DNA of 64,000 nucleotides, from positions 1,116,001 through 1,180,000 of the forward strand of contig OY730442.1 in assembly GCA_963422685.1 (NCBI GenBank), written 5' to 3'. The DNA comes from Spongiihabitans sp963422685 (lineage in GTDB: Bacteria > Pseudomonadota > Gammaproteobacteria > Arenicellales > Poriferihabitantaceae). The notes beneath the pieces are model-generated. The model ran no database searches, was not told the origin of the DNA, and saw only the letters and a list, made by a program, of their open reading frames with translations. The position numbers and the translations under genes are program-made. Shown piece after piece: positions 9,525-19,135 of the stretch; positions within the stretch are counted from its first letter, which is position 1, and each line of letters begins with the position of its first letter.

Positions 9525-10993
9525 CAGAACCGGTCCAGTTCGGGAAATGGCAGGTTTCCGGCGTGAACGTGCATGGCATTGTGCTCCGCGCAGCGCGCCA
9601 GCGTGGGAATGGCCTTGCCGGGGTTTAACAGCGAATCCGGGTCGAAACAATTGCGGACCCGGTGAAACTGGCTGCGTTCGTCATCGGAAAATTGCACGCA
9701 CATTTCCCCGATCTTTTCTGCGCCGACACCGTGTTCTCCGGTAATGGTGCCGCCGACTTCAATGCACAGCTCTAATATTCTGCTGCCCAACGCCTCGGTT
9801 TTTTGCAATTCGCCGGGGACATTGGCATCGTACAATATCAGGGGATGGAGATTACCGTCACCGGCGTGAAATACATTGGCAACGGGCAACCGGTATTGTG
9901 CGGAAAGGCGGTTTATTTCAGTCAGCACATGGCCCAATGACTGTCGCGGGATAGTGCCGTCGATACAATAGTAATCCGGGGATATTCTGCCTACCGCAGG
10001 AAATGCCGCTTTACGGCCGGACCAGAATAATGCCCGTTCCTGTTCATCTTTGGCCACACGACTTTCCGTGGCGCCAGAAACGCGAAATATCGCCTCAACC
10101 TGGCGTATCTGATCGTCGACTTCTTCCTTAATGCCGTCCAGTTCACATAACAAAATGGCTTGGGCTTCCTTTGGATATCCGGCATTTACAAAATCTTCTG
10201 CTGCGCAGATCGCCGGATTGTCCATCATTTCAATGCCCGCCGGAATAATGCCGCTGCCAATAATCTCGGCAACGCTTTCTCCAGCATTTTTCACCGAATC
10301 AAAAACACCCATAACCACCTTTGCACAGGTCGGTATGGGCCGCAGCCTAACGGTCACTTCCACCACAATGCCCAGCATCCCTTCGGAACCGACCACAAGA
10401 GACAACAAGTCAAACCCCGGGCTGTCCAGGCTGTCGCCGCCCAGATCAATCAAATCGCCTGCCATCGTCGCCACCTTCAGGCCTGCGATGTTATGCACGG
10501 TCAATCCGTATTTCAGGCAATGCACGCCCCCGGCATTCTCTGCCACATTGCCGCCGATGGTGCAGGCAATTTGTGAGGACGGGTCCGGGGCATAATACAA
10601 ACCGAGATGCCTGACCGCCTCCGAGATGGCCAGATTGCGCATCCCGGGCTGAACCCTGGCGGTTCGATTCAGCGGATCCAGCGAAAGCAGTCGATTCATC
10701 TTTGCCAGACTCAGTACGATGCCGTCTTTATGCGGCAATGCGCCGCCTGACAAGCTGGTGCCCGCGCCCCGGCTGACAATGGGGATGCCATGCTGCTGGC
10801 AAATCGCCATTACCGCCTGAATTTCATCGATGGTTTCCGGCAGCACCACAAGTTTTGGCGGCTGGCGATAGGCGGTTAATCCATCGCTTTCATAGACGCG
10901 CAATGAAGTTTTTCCCGAAATAATCAATTCGGCCGGCAGCACCTGCCGAAAAAGCGCTGCTAATCGGGTCGTTTCCATGCCGGTATTATCCAT
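9524..10993 (-). CDS. glcD: Glycolate oxidase FAD-linked catalytic subunit GlcD
   Basis: A 489-residue FAD-linked oxidase of the GlcD/lactate dehydrogenase family. Seen are the PCMH flavin-binding motif (VSRGAGTSLSGGA near residues 77-89), the NVAENAGGVHCLKYG stretch, and the C-terminal signature NVFHAGDGNLHP with GEHGVG further on. It is the first gene of the glc operon, divergent from coq7. No GlcC-type regulator or permease is adjacent. Start at 10993 (ATG); an ATG five codons in is also possible. Confidence 0.97.
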   Translation of the reverse strand: MDNTGMETTRLAALFRQVLPAELIISGKTSLRVYESDGLTAYRQPPKLVVLPETIDEIQAVMAICQQHGIPIVSRGAGTSLSGGALPHKDGIVLSLAKMNRLLSLDPLNRTARVQPGMRNLAISEAVRHLGLYYAPDPSSQIACTIGGNVAENAGGVHCLKYGLTVHNIAGLKVATMAGDLIDLGGDSLDSPGFDLLSLVVGSEGMLGIVVEVTVRLRPIPTCAKVVMGVFDSVKNAGESVAEIIGSGIIPAGIEMMDNPAICAAEDFVNAGYPKEAQAILLCELDGIKEEVDDQIRQVEAIFRVSGATESRVAKDEQERALFWSGRKAAFPAVGRISPDYYCIDGTIPRQSLGHVLTEINRLSAQYRLPVANVFHAGDGNLHPLILYDANVPGELQKTEALGSRILELCIEVGGTITGEHGVGAEKIGEMCVQFSDDERSQFHRVRNCFDPDSLLNPGKAIPTLARCAEHNAMHVHAGNLPFPELDRF

Positions 10994-11085
10994 TATTTAG
11001 GTAAATTTTTTCGTTCCTCATTTTTCGCTTCTCAGGGTAAATTTAAACGCCGGCCGAACATCGGTTTGGATTAATATAAACCGCT

Positions 11086-11730
11086 ATGACCCGCCAACGC
11101 CAATATACCCGGTGCGACAGGTTGATTATGGGAATATCCACAGCCCTGGACACTCTGCTGGCACCGCCCGCGCCAGGTCGCGCCTACCCCGCAACGAGTG
11201 CAGAATCCCCGCGTATGAACCGGCAAAATCGCCAGCAATCCGGGCGTTACATGCGGGTCAATCATGTCGGAGAAATATGTGCCCAGGCGCTGTATCAAAG
11301 TCAGGCCCTGACCGCCGGCGATGAAACCACGAGAGAACAAATGCAGCACGCCGCCCGGGAAGAAATCGATCATCTGGCCTGGTGTGAGCGGCGCATTGCA
11401 GAATTAGGTGCAAGAAAAAGCCTGCTCAATCCGCTGTGGTATGCGGGCGCTTTCGCTGTCGGCAGCGCTGCGGGGGTCGCTGGCGACAAGTGGAATTTAG
11501 GGTTTGTCGCCGAAACCGAGCGCCAGGTCGTGGCCCATCTGGAGGCGCATTTAGGCAGGCTTGCCGAGCATGATTTGCGCAGCAGAGAAGTGGTTGAACA
11601 GATGCAACAGGACGAAGCGAAACACGCCAGGCAGGCAATCGCGGCGGGCGCGGCTGAGCTGCCCGCTGTGGCGAAGCGGTTGATGCGGTTTGCCGCGAAA
11701 ATAATGACGAAAACCGCCTATTGGCTGTAG
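11086..11730 (+). CDS. coq7: Ubiquinone biosynthesis hydroxylase Coq7
   Basis: A 214-residue di-iron hydroxylase for the C-6 ring hydroxylation (2-polyprenyl-3-methyl-6-methoxy-benzoquinol hydroxylase) in ubiquinone synthesis. The N-terminus matches the family (RQYTRCDRLIMGIS), then MRVNHVGEICAQALY supplies the first metal-ligand Glu, EEIDHLAW the E-x2-H pair, and QQDEAKHARQA the second. The length is normal. The ATG at 11086 suits the conserved N-terminus. A short GCAATC-TCCGG-GATTGC hairpin just after the stop could help termination, but its T-run is weak. Confidence 0.96.
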   Translation: MTRQRQYTRCDRLIMGISTALDTLLAPPAPGRAYPATSAESPRMNRQNRQQSGRYMRVNHVGEICAQALYQSQALTAGDETTREQMQHAAREEIDHLAWCERRIAELGARKSLLNPLWYAGAFAVGSAAGVAGDKWNLGFVAETERQVVAHLEAHLGRLAEHDLRSREVVEQMQQDEAKHARQAIAAGAAELPAVAKRLMRFAAKIMTKTAYWL

Positions 11731-11813
11731 CGGCAATCTCCGGGATTGCTCTTTGTAAATGGGCGGGCCGCCCTGAAATCTTCCCAAAATCTGCCCGCAA
11801 CCTGATGAGTGTT

Positions 11814-13379
11814 TCATTTATATTTCGGTTTGAAGGGTTCAGGTCGAGGGTATCGGGAGGTCGTATCAAATGCGGTCAGGTCCAGATGGCTGCGGGTATA
11901 TTGCTGGCCCGGGTCTGTTCCAGGATTAAAATCCCAGCCATGATATCGTCCGATGCGCAAAGCGCTGTGTACGGCCCGTCTGCGTACCTGATCTGCAATG
12001 ACCCTGACCCGCATTGATTCCACGTCCCAGTGGCGCCACGCTTCGGTGATGAACTGTTGCAGGCGTTTCCAGTGGCTTTCATCTGCGGCCAGATTGTGCG
12101 TCTCATCCGGGTCATTTTCAAGATCAAATAGCTGGTCGGGGTCGGTAGGACAGGTGATGTATTTATACTGGCCGCGACGAATCATTAACATTGGCGCGCT
12201 GGTGCCCTCGGCCAGGTATTCGCTGATTGCCCTATGGGAGTCATGGGCATCAACACCGTCGCACAATGCAACCAGACTGCGTCCGTCCAGCGGGTCAATC
12301 GGTGCAGGTTTGTCCGCACCCGTGCCCCGGGCGGCGAGGTCAACCAGTGTGGGCAATATATCTACATGGGCCACGGGCTGTCTGACCCGTCGAGGATTGA
12401 ATGCTGCCGGATTGTAAACAATCAGCGGGATTCGGCATGACCATTCACGAAAAGACATTTTGTACCACAATCCATATTCGCCAAGCATGTCGCCGTGGTC
12501 AGAGGTAAAAATTATCGTAGTGTTTTCCGCCATGCCGCACTCGTCCAGCGTCTCCTGCAATCGGCCCAGCCACTCGTCCACATAGGACACATTGCCATAA
12601 TAGGCTCTTCTTGCGGCGATAATCTCCGGTTGGCTGAGGGTGACAGAATCAACCCCGATGACGTTTTCCAGTCGCCGGTTATGCGGATCCTGACTGCTTT
12701 GAGCCGGTCCTGGAACATGCGGCAAGGAAATATTCACATCCCGGTATAAATCCCAGTACTTTTGCCGGGTCGCATAGGGGTCATGGGGATGAATAAAACT
12801 CGCCACCAGACACAGCGGACGCACGTCTTCCGAGCGGGCATGATCATAAATCACCCGTGCGGCCTGATGACCTACTTCATCATCGTAGGCAAACTGATTG
12901 GTGACAGCGGCAACGCCGGCCTGTTTAACGCTGGACATATTGTGGTACCACAAGTCAATTCTACGGTCTGCCTGATTCCAGTCCGGCACCCAGCCAAAAT
13001 CCGCAGGATAAATATCCGTGGTCACTCGCTCTTCGAAACCATGAAGCTGATCCGGCCCGACAAAGTGCATTTTGCCCGAAAGGCAGGTTTTATACCCCAT
13101 CAATCGCAGATAATGCGCGAAGGTGGGCATGGTTGCAGGCAGATAGGCGGCGTTGTCGTATCCGCCGCAGCGGGAAATATTCTGGCCGGTCATGAAGGCA
13201 TATCGCCCGGGTGTGCACAGCGGGCTGCTGGAATATGCCGATTCGAACAGCACCCCCTGGCTGGCAAGACGGTCAATGTTCGGGCTGATTACTTCGCTGT
13301 GGCCATAGCATCCCAATGCTTTTGCAGCGAGTTGATCTGCCATTACGATGAGAATATGGGATTGCTGATTTTTGTGCAT
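11814..13379 (-). CDS. betC: Choline-sulfatase
   Basis: A 521-residue type I sulfatase. The formylglycine motif is SSPLCTPGR with Cys55 as the residue to be modified, and the metal site includes Asp15 (VMADQ) and TSDHGDMLGEYG. The strings CLSGKMHFVGPDQLHG and TDIYPADFGW are diagnostic for choline-O-sulfatase rather than aryl- or polysaccharide sulfatases. It would release choline and sulfate in the cytosol; no signal peptide is present. No betA, betB or choline transporter is adjacent. It follows the mlrC-like gene on the same strand at an 80-base distance. Confidence 0.9.
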   Translation of the reverse strand: MHKNQQSHILIVMADQLAAKALGCYGHSEVISPNIDRLASQGVLFESAYSSSPLCTPGRYAFMTGQNISRCGGYDNAAYLPATMPTFAHYLRLMGYKTCLSGKMHFVGPDQLHGFEERVTTDIYPADFGWVPDWNQADRRIDLWYHNMSSVKQAGVAAVTNQFAYDDEVGHQAARVIYDHARSEDVRPLCLVASFIHPHDPYATRQKYWDLYRDVNISLPHVPGPAQSSQDPHNRRLENVIGVDSVTLSQPEIIAARRAYYGNVSYVDEWLGRLQETLDECGMAENTTIIFTSDHGDMLGEYGLWYKMSFREWSCRIPLIVYNPAAFNPRRVRQPVAHVDILPTLVDLAARGTGADKPAPIDPLDGRSLVALCDGVDAHDSHRAISEYLAEGTSAPMLMIRRGQYKYITCPTDPDQLFDLENDPDETHNLAADESHWKRLQQFITEAWRHWDVESMRVRVIADQVRRRAVHSALRIGRYHGWDFNPGTDPGQQYTRSHLDLTAFDTTSRYPRPEPFKPKYK

Positions 13380-13460
13380 TGCTCGGACTGCTGCGAATCA
13401 AATACTGTGCATAAGGCACGGGATAGGTCATCCTTGATTTACGCTGAATTCCAAACACCG

Positions 13461-14951
13461 TCAACCCATTCCGGTGATTTCCATGTGCGGGCGAATATTT
13501 TCATAGGTCAGGGTAGACGGGTCGGCATACACTTCCCCAAGGGCTGAAACAATCAGTATTTTGCTGGCCAGGTCTGCGTAGTCATTTCGAAAGTGTACCG
13601 AACTCTTCAATGCCACATAGGACATTTTTGCCGGTTCAATGCCCAGATGTCTGAAGTGGCCCTGATCGGCAGTTTGCACGGCCCTGGAACCGACCACCAC
13701 ACAGACACCCGATATCCTGAGCCAGGCACACGGCCCAAGCGCCATATTCGCGCCTTTATACATGGGACCAGTGGCGGTAAATCGGCCATCCGATATGTTC
13801 ATTACTTCACATTCGCATTGAAAGGGCCTGTGACCAGGAACCCCGGTTTTACCGCCCAATTGCGCAGAGAATTTTCCACCGATTCCCGCTGCATGCGCCA
13901 TTGCCGCGACTTCTGCATCATTGATTACCCCAATTAGTGCATTTTCAAGTCGGTATTCGATCATTGCCTGTAATACGCCGGTGGTATCTCCCGCGCCGCC
14001 GCCCCCCGGGTTGTCCTGGGTATCTGCCATGACAATAGTCGCACCATGCTGCACAAATGCACGCTTCGCCTCGGCCATTGCACGGTTTACTGGCCATATT
14101 TTTTCGTAGAAATCCGGTTTTTTATGTTCGATTAAATTGGCCAGAGACATCACCGCAGCAACGGCCTGCTGCCGGTTCAATCCATAACCGACAACTGCCG
14201 GCCCGGCATCAAAAATATCCGACAAATGAAATCCGCAGGCGAACGAGAGGGAGGGCACTTGCCGGGTAATCAATGCGGGCAGACGGTCATAGATTGATCG
14301 GCACGGTTCAATCAGAGTGCAGCCGGTATTCAGCGGGATGAGGAAATCTATCTGGCGAAAGGCTTTATACAAGGGGCGCGGGCTTGCTATGCAATGACTC
14401 AACAACTTCGCTGTCCGGTACCCGGTCGCGCCCATATCGATGTGCGGGTAGGTTCTGTAAATATCCAGCACACTGGCTTTTTCTACCATTAACGGCGTGA
14501 CATTTGCATGTAAATCCAGACTCACAATCACAAAAACTGGTATCTGGCTGCCCACCAGATTCCGCACCCGGGACAAAAACACTCCTTCACCATCCTGCAA
14601 ATGTTCACAAACCATGGCACCATGCAGGTCCAGATAAACGGCATCAACCGGCAGCGCGGCGGCCAGCAACCCCAGCAGGTGTTGACTGATTCTTGCAAAC
14701 GCATCTTCGGTCACATACGAACACGGTGTGGCCGAGCACCATAATAACGGCACGATCTCGTGCTGGTCTTCGTACAATGCTTTGATCGCTCCCGCTATGG
14801 GTAAATGCACATCTTTCACAGCCCACACCATTTTCGGCCCCGCATTCATTCCCGGCCATTCATCCGCCTGCTCGAACGCGGCGAAATTGGCTTTTACGGT
14901 AGCGAAGGTATTGGTTTCGTGCTGCCAGCCTCCTATTGCAATTCTTGCCAT
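13461..14951 (-). CDS. M81 family metallopeptidase (MlrC-like)
   Basis: About 496 residues. The N-terminus MARIAIGGWQHETNTF, the ALPVDAVYLDLHGAMV stretch and VMADTQDNPGGGGAGDTT are hallmarks of the MlrC/M81 family, named from a zinc enzyme that finishes microcystin hydrolysis in Sphingomonas. Most relatives have no known substrate; a link to microcystin cannot be inferred here. Start at 14951 (ATG, with AGGAAG upstream); a 22-codon extension to 15017 lacks family similarity. It lies 16 bases after the MMPL gene on the same strand. Confidence 0.88.
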   Translation of the reverse strand: MARIAIGGWQHETNTFATVKANFAAFEQADEWPGMNAGPKMVWAVKDVHLPIAGAIKALYEDQHEIVPLLWCSATPCSYVTEDAFARISQHLLGLLAAALPVDAVYLDLHGAMVCEHLQDGEGVFLSRVRNLVGSQIPVFVIVSLDLHANVTPLMVEKASVLDIYRTYPHIDMGATGYRTAKLLSHCIASPRPLYKAFRQIDFLIPLNTGCTLIEPCRSIYDRLPALITRQVPSLSFACGFHLSDIFDAGPAVVGYGLNRQQAVAAVMSLANLIEHKKPDFYEKIWPVNRAMAEAKRAFVQHGATIVMADTQDNPGGGGAGDTTGVLQAMIEYRLENALIGVINDAEVAAMAHAAGIGGKFSAQLGGKTGVPGHRPFQCECEVMNISDGRFTATGPMYKGANMALGPCAWLRISGVCVVVGSRAVQTADQGHFRHLGIEPAKMSYVALKSSVHFRNDYADLASKILIVSALGEVYADPSTLTYENIRPHMEITGMG

Positions 14952-14967
14952 GTTATCTTCCTGGTCG

Positions 14968-17303
14968 TCAGGCTTTTGCGGTTTCAGGCGTTGTCGCCCA
15001 CATGGCCGCAAAAACAATGCTCATCAATGCTCCCATCCCCACAGTCATACCGATTGCATGCAACGGCGGGGTTTGCGCGAACGCCAGGATGCCGAATACC
15101 AGAACTGTGGTAATCTCGCACATCCATAACGCGCGGAACGTGGTATCCCATTCGTCGTGATTTTCCGGCAATCGGTTGAAGAACAAGGCATAGTCCAGAC
15201 CAAGCCCGACCACCAGTAACAATGAAACCAGATGAAAAATACTCAACGGATGACCGGTAAAGACCAGAAATGCTGCCGTCCCCGCCGCCGCCGACAGGGC
15301 GGGAACCATGATTTTCAACGGCCGGCCCAGGCTGGAAAATGCAACCGCCAGGACCATAAATATAACCCCGATACAGCCCAGCATGATGAATGAAACTCTG
15401 TCCACACTTCTGGCCACAAGCGCTGTAGACGCCGTCTTCAGGTGCAGATAAAACAATCCGTCATGCTGATTCGCCAATGCTTTCACGGCGGCCTCATCAT
15501 CGACGCCATGCAGCAGTATGACGCCGCCGGCCTCGCCGTCAAAATCGAACATCAGTGGATTGAGTTTACGGCCAATCGCCGTATGCTCTAATGCCGCCGG
15601 ATTGATCAATTCCATTTCGCTCACCGCAGCAATATCTTCGATAAAGGGCGCGAACACATTTTCTCGGAAGGGAAGGCCCGCCGATGCCAGCTCCAGTTTT
15701 GCCTGTAATGTGCTGGCATCGCCGATTTGAGATTTTCGCACTCGCTGTCGATTCATACTGGGCAGAAAATCAGCCGCCATGTCATAGCCCTGTATAATCT
15801 GGTCTTCAACCAGCGCATCGAGCTCCGGCTGTATGCGCTCGCTGAATTGCAGGACGTTTTCCTTGTCCCTGGCGGTGACCACCAGCATACTGCCGCCGTA
15901 CCAGAACCCCAGGTCTCCTCTGAGCAGCTTGCTTTCGGCGCGGCGCGCATCCTTAATTGGGCTGAGTGAGTCCACGTTCAGGTGCAAAACGGGTTTTTCA
16001 GTAATCACCAGTGCCGCCGGTGCGACCAGCAAATTACCGATTACCAGCCAGCGCAGCCGGGGTGCTTTTTGACCCAGGGTTCGCAGTTTCCCATGCAGTC
16101 CGGCAAGCCCGGCTTTATAATTGTTTGGGTTGACTACGAGCAAGGGCAGAACCCAACGGGAAAATAAAGCGGCTGCAGTCAGGCCGACAATAGTAAACAG
16201 CCCAAGCTGCTGCATTCCGCCGAAGCCGGAAGCTAAAAATGCGGCATAGGCGATGACCGTTGAAAACACGCCCAGGCGTAAAGTGCGCCAGATTTTTATC
16301 ATGCTTTTCTGATTCTGCCCGGCATTCCCGCTCATTCCAGTGAGCAGATGGATGGGATAATCTACCGCCACCCCGGCCAGGGTTATCCCGAATGCCAGGG
16401 TTATGCCGTGAACCTGATGGTGTAAAAGTAATATGGTTGCTGTGGCGGCAATAATACCGACCAGCAAAGGGCAGGCCACCGCAAAGACCATGAGTAATGA
16501 ACGATACGCCACCCACAGGAACAGGGTCACCAGACAAACCGCCACCAGCGTGAGCCTCTTTGCGTCTGCACGAATGTCCTCGCCGGACTCCATTGCGAAT
16601 ACGGCCGGGCCGGTCATGATCAGGGTCAATCCGGGCGCTTTCATGGGTGCATAGATTGAGCGGATTGCCTGCACTGCGGCATACTGATTGTGCAATCGGG
16701 AAGTGTCTGCGGCAATCTCCGCTAAAATCAGCGTCCGCGTATGATCGTCCGAGAACCATACGCCGTTTAGCTCGGTGGGCCGTTTGTATTTGCTGACTTT
16801 GCCTTGCCACTGTTGCAGCAGGGTGATGACTTCTGCGGTGGGGTCATGGCGCAGATATTTTTTTCGACCGAGGCAGAAGCAGAGGCAAGCCCCTCAAGTC
16901 GGGCAGCAAGCGCTGCCTTTAAACCGGCTATGGAAAATTGCTCCGATAAATCCTTGTGGGTCAACAGATAGCGGTTTTTCTGCAAAAACGCCAAGGTGCC
17001 TTCGCTCAGGCTGTCGGCATTATTGACCACTCTGCTGAACTTGTCTGATTGACGCAGTCGGGCGGTCATACGTCGGTTAAATCCCGCAAGCTCTGTGGGC
17101 GCCAATCCAGAAAATCCCAGGAAAATGATATTGGCGGACGCGCTGTTGCGCAGTTGGTGGTGCAGTAATTTCTCGAATTTTGTAACTGGTTCCGGCAGGA
17201 ACAGCGCCAGATCTGTAGATATTCTGAATTTTGAAAAAATGACAAACAACGCTGCAACCAAAAAGCACAGGACCATTATCGCTTTGCTGTGCGCGGTATT
17301 CAT
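14968..17303 (-). pseudogene. MMPL/RND-type lipid exporter, split by a -1 frameshift at A7
   Basis: Two adjacent reading frames together make one MMPL-family exporter of roughly 775 residues. The N-terminal frame (to about 16865) has one membrane segment and a periplasmic loop; the C-terminal frame has about ten membrane segments with the typical GITLAGVAVDYPIHL and LVVGLGLDYALFF motifs. They join exactly if the ribosome or polymerase slips by one at seven A (minus strand, 16858-16864): the fused text then reads EKKYLRHDPTAEVITLL without a gap. Either the gene is broken, the base call is wrong, or slippage occurs; the local codons are GAA AAA AAT. Start is the ATG at 17303 (a TTG at 17321 is also open). 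It follows a LolA-like gene, a frequent partner. Confidence 0.8.
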
Positions 17304-17325
17304 CTCCGGAATTATTGTCAATCCA

Positions 17326-17994
17326 TTATTGCAAAAGCTGATAGTCTAGCGCTATCGTCGATTCATCCCCGTCCGCCTGGGTGGTCACCACTTGTTTTAT
17401 TCGGGCCCCGGCGCCGGTCAGATATATGCTTGCGATGTAATCCAGTATGTCTTTGGATTTGGGTACCAGGGACAATTGCCACGCCTGGCGGACACCTTGC
17501 AGATGCAAAATATAGTTTTTCGCCAGCATGGCCGCATTTCCGGCAAGTATGGCCCGGATATTTTCTATTGTTGCTTTTAACAATGGGTGGGACTGGATTG
17601 AATAGGAGCGGGTTAGAACCATCGTATCGGATTTTCCAGCCGCGACAGTTCTGCGGATAACCATTGAGTCGCCGTCGATGACGACCTGTTCAACTAATGG
17701 CGAAACGGTGTTTTTTTCAATATAGTCTGGTGCACGATATTCCATGCTGCCTTTAACAACGGTGTCGATTATCAAAAAAATTGATTGTTTGGTTTCGACG
17801 AAATCGAGCCTGGCGTAATTGACCCGGGAAAATTCCTGCATCAGTTTTTCTACTGTCCAGCCTGCCTCATCGGCATGGGCCGGATGATTGGCCAGAGGGG
17901 TGGCGAGCAGCACAGCAAGCAAAATCATACATCTAGATCCACGAATGAAACTGGCCAGGTGCATCGAGAACAAGGTGAATCTGTCGGTTGTCAT
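17326..17994 (-). CDS. LolA-like outer-membrane lipoprotein carrier family protein
   Basis: About 222 residues. After a signal peptide ending ANHPAHA come the strands and pattern of the LolA fold (EFSRVNYARLDFVETKQS, then GSMEYRAPDYIEKNTV and a VIDGDSMVI repeat). LolA-like proteins next to MMPL exporters usually serve lipid or aryl-polyene export rather than bulk lipoprotein sorting, so I do not call it lolA. Its ATG at 17994 overlaps the stop codon of the heme A synthase gene (ATGA), so the two are translationally coupled. Confidence 0.85.
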   Translation of the reverse strand: MTTDRFTLFSMHLASFIRGSRCMILLAVLLATPLANHPAHADEAGWTVEKLMQEFSRVNYARLDFVETKQSIFLIIDTVVKGSMEYRAPDYIEKNTVSPLVEQVVIDGDSMVIRRTVAAGKSDTMVLTRSYSIQSHPLLKATIENIRAILAGNAAMLAKNYILHLQGVRQAWQLSLVPKSKDILDYIASIYLTGAGARIKQVVTTQADGDESTIALDYQLLQ

Positions 17995-19037
17995 CCTGTT
18001 GCGGTGTGGCCTTTCCGCAGGTATCCACCACTTCGACCAGACGCAACGGCGATGACTATGGTGCCAAGCAGGAGCAGGGCGCCGGCCTGATGTGCCACCC
18101 CCCATACAACGGGAACCCGCCAAAGCAGGGTGGTAATTCCCACACTGAGTTGCAGCACAACGGCAATAATCATCGCCAATCCGATGAATTTACTCTGGCC
18201 ATTTGCCTGGTCGCGCACCAGTAACAGCGCATAATGTATAACCAGAATCAAAACCAGCATGGCCAGCATTCGGTGGATGAATTGAATGGTGACCGGATTT
18301 GCAAAGATATTCAGCCACCATGGAGACAGCATACCCATTTCGGCGGGTATCCATTCCCCGCCCATGGTGGGAAATGTATTGTAGATAAACCCGGCACGGG
18401 TGCCGGCAACCAATCCGCCGCTGGCGATCATCAATAATACTATCCCAAGCACCCATCCACCGGATTTCGCGCCCACGGGCTGGCGCAAATGCAGTCCGGG
18501 GCACAGGCCTGCCAACACGCGCAGCATATAGGCGTATATCAGTATGGCAATCATCAGGTGCAAAACCAGTCGATATGGGTCCACCCGGGGATTGTCGATC
18601 AGCCCGCTTTTAACCATGTACCAGCCAACTCCCCCCTGAACCGCGCCCATGGTGAACAATATCCATAGTTTCAGCGACAATGCCGCATCGAGTTTTTTCG
18701 ACAGGAACAGGCAGCTAAAGGGAAGAAAAAATACCAGGCCGATTAACCGTCCCAGAATCCGATGGCTGTATTCCATCCAATAAATAAACTTGAAATTTTC
18801 CAGGGTGATTTGCGCATTGACAATGTGGTATTGCGGGAACTGTTTATACTGGTCAAATACTTCAGTCCAGGCGGACTCCGTGACCGGCGGGAATATTCCC
18901 GATATGGGTTTCCAGTGAACCATGGATAGCCCGGACCCGGTAAGCCGCACCGCCCCGCCCAGCAGCACCATGGCAAAAATCAATGCGCAACAAATGCCCA
19001 GCCAGACAATGACAAACCGGCGGGTCTTATTGGTCAT
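17991..19037 (-). CDS. ctaA: Heme A synthase, COX15/CtaA family
   Basis: About 348 residues with eight hydrophobic segments. The heme-ligand pattern of the COX15/CtaA family is present: EYSHRILGRL, then VLHLMIAILIY, FIHRMLAML and AHQAGALLLL each supply the expected histidines. It converts heme O to heme A for cytochrome oxidase. The ATG at 19037 fits the family start better than the TTG-led extension to 19070. Its usual partners (ctaB, cox genes) are absent. It is instead coupled by ATGA overlap to a LolA-like gene, which is unusual. Confidence 0.93.
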   Translation of the reverse strand: MTNKTRRFVIVWLGICCALIFAMVLLGGAVRLTGSGLSMVHWKPISGIFPPVTESAWTEVFDQYKQFPQYHIVNAQITLENFKFIYWMEYSHRILGRLIGLVFFLPFSCLFLSKKLDAALSLKLWILFTMGAVQGGVGWYMVKSGLIDNPRVDPYRLVLHLMIAILIYAYMLRVLAGLCPGLHLRQPVGAKSGGWVLGIVLLMIASGGLVAGTRAGFIYNTFPTMGGEWIPAEMGMLSPWWLNIFANPVTIQFIHRMLAMLVLILVIHYALLLVRDQANGQSKFIGLAMIIAVVLQLSVGITTLLWRVPVVWGVAHQAGALLLLGTIVIAVASGRSGGYLRKGHTATG

Positions 19038-19135
19038 ATTGATTGATACGGCAACAGGAAATCCGCGCAAGGGGAACGGTTTTCTCCATTACTCAATATG
19101 ACCAATGGAAATCAGGGAGAATGTGTTGATGCTGC

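Noticed and set aside
12762..13547. Plus-strand frame of 261 codons.
   Set aside because: Antisense to choline-sulfatase; no recognisable motif.
16115..16810. Third minus-strand frame (231 codons) across the MMPL break.
   Set aside because: It overlaps the exporter in the wrong frame. Only the short -1 continuation after the A-run matches MMPL, and that belongs to the second half of the exporter.
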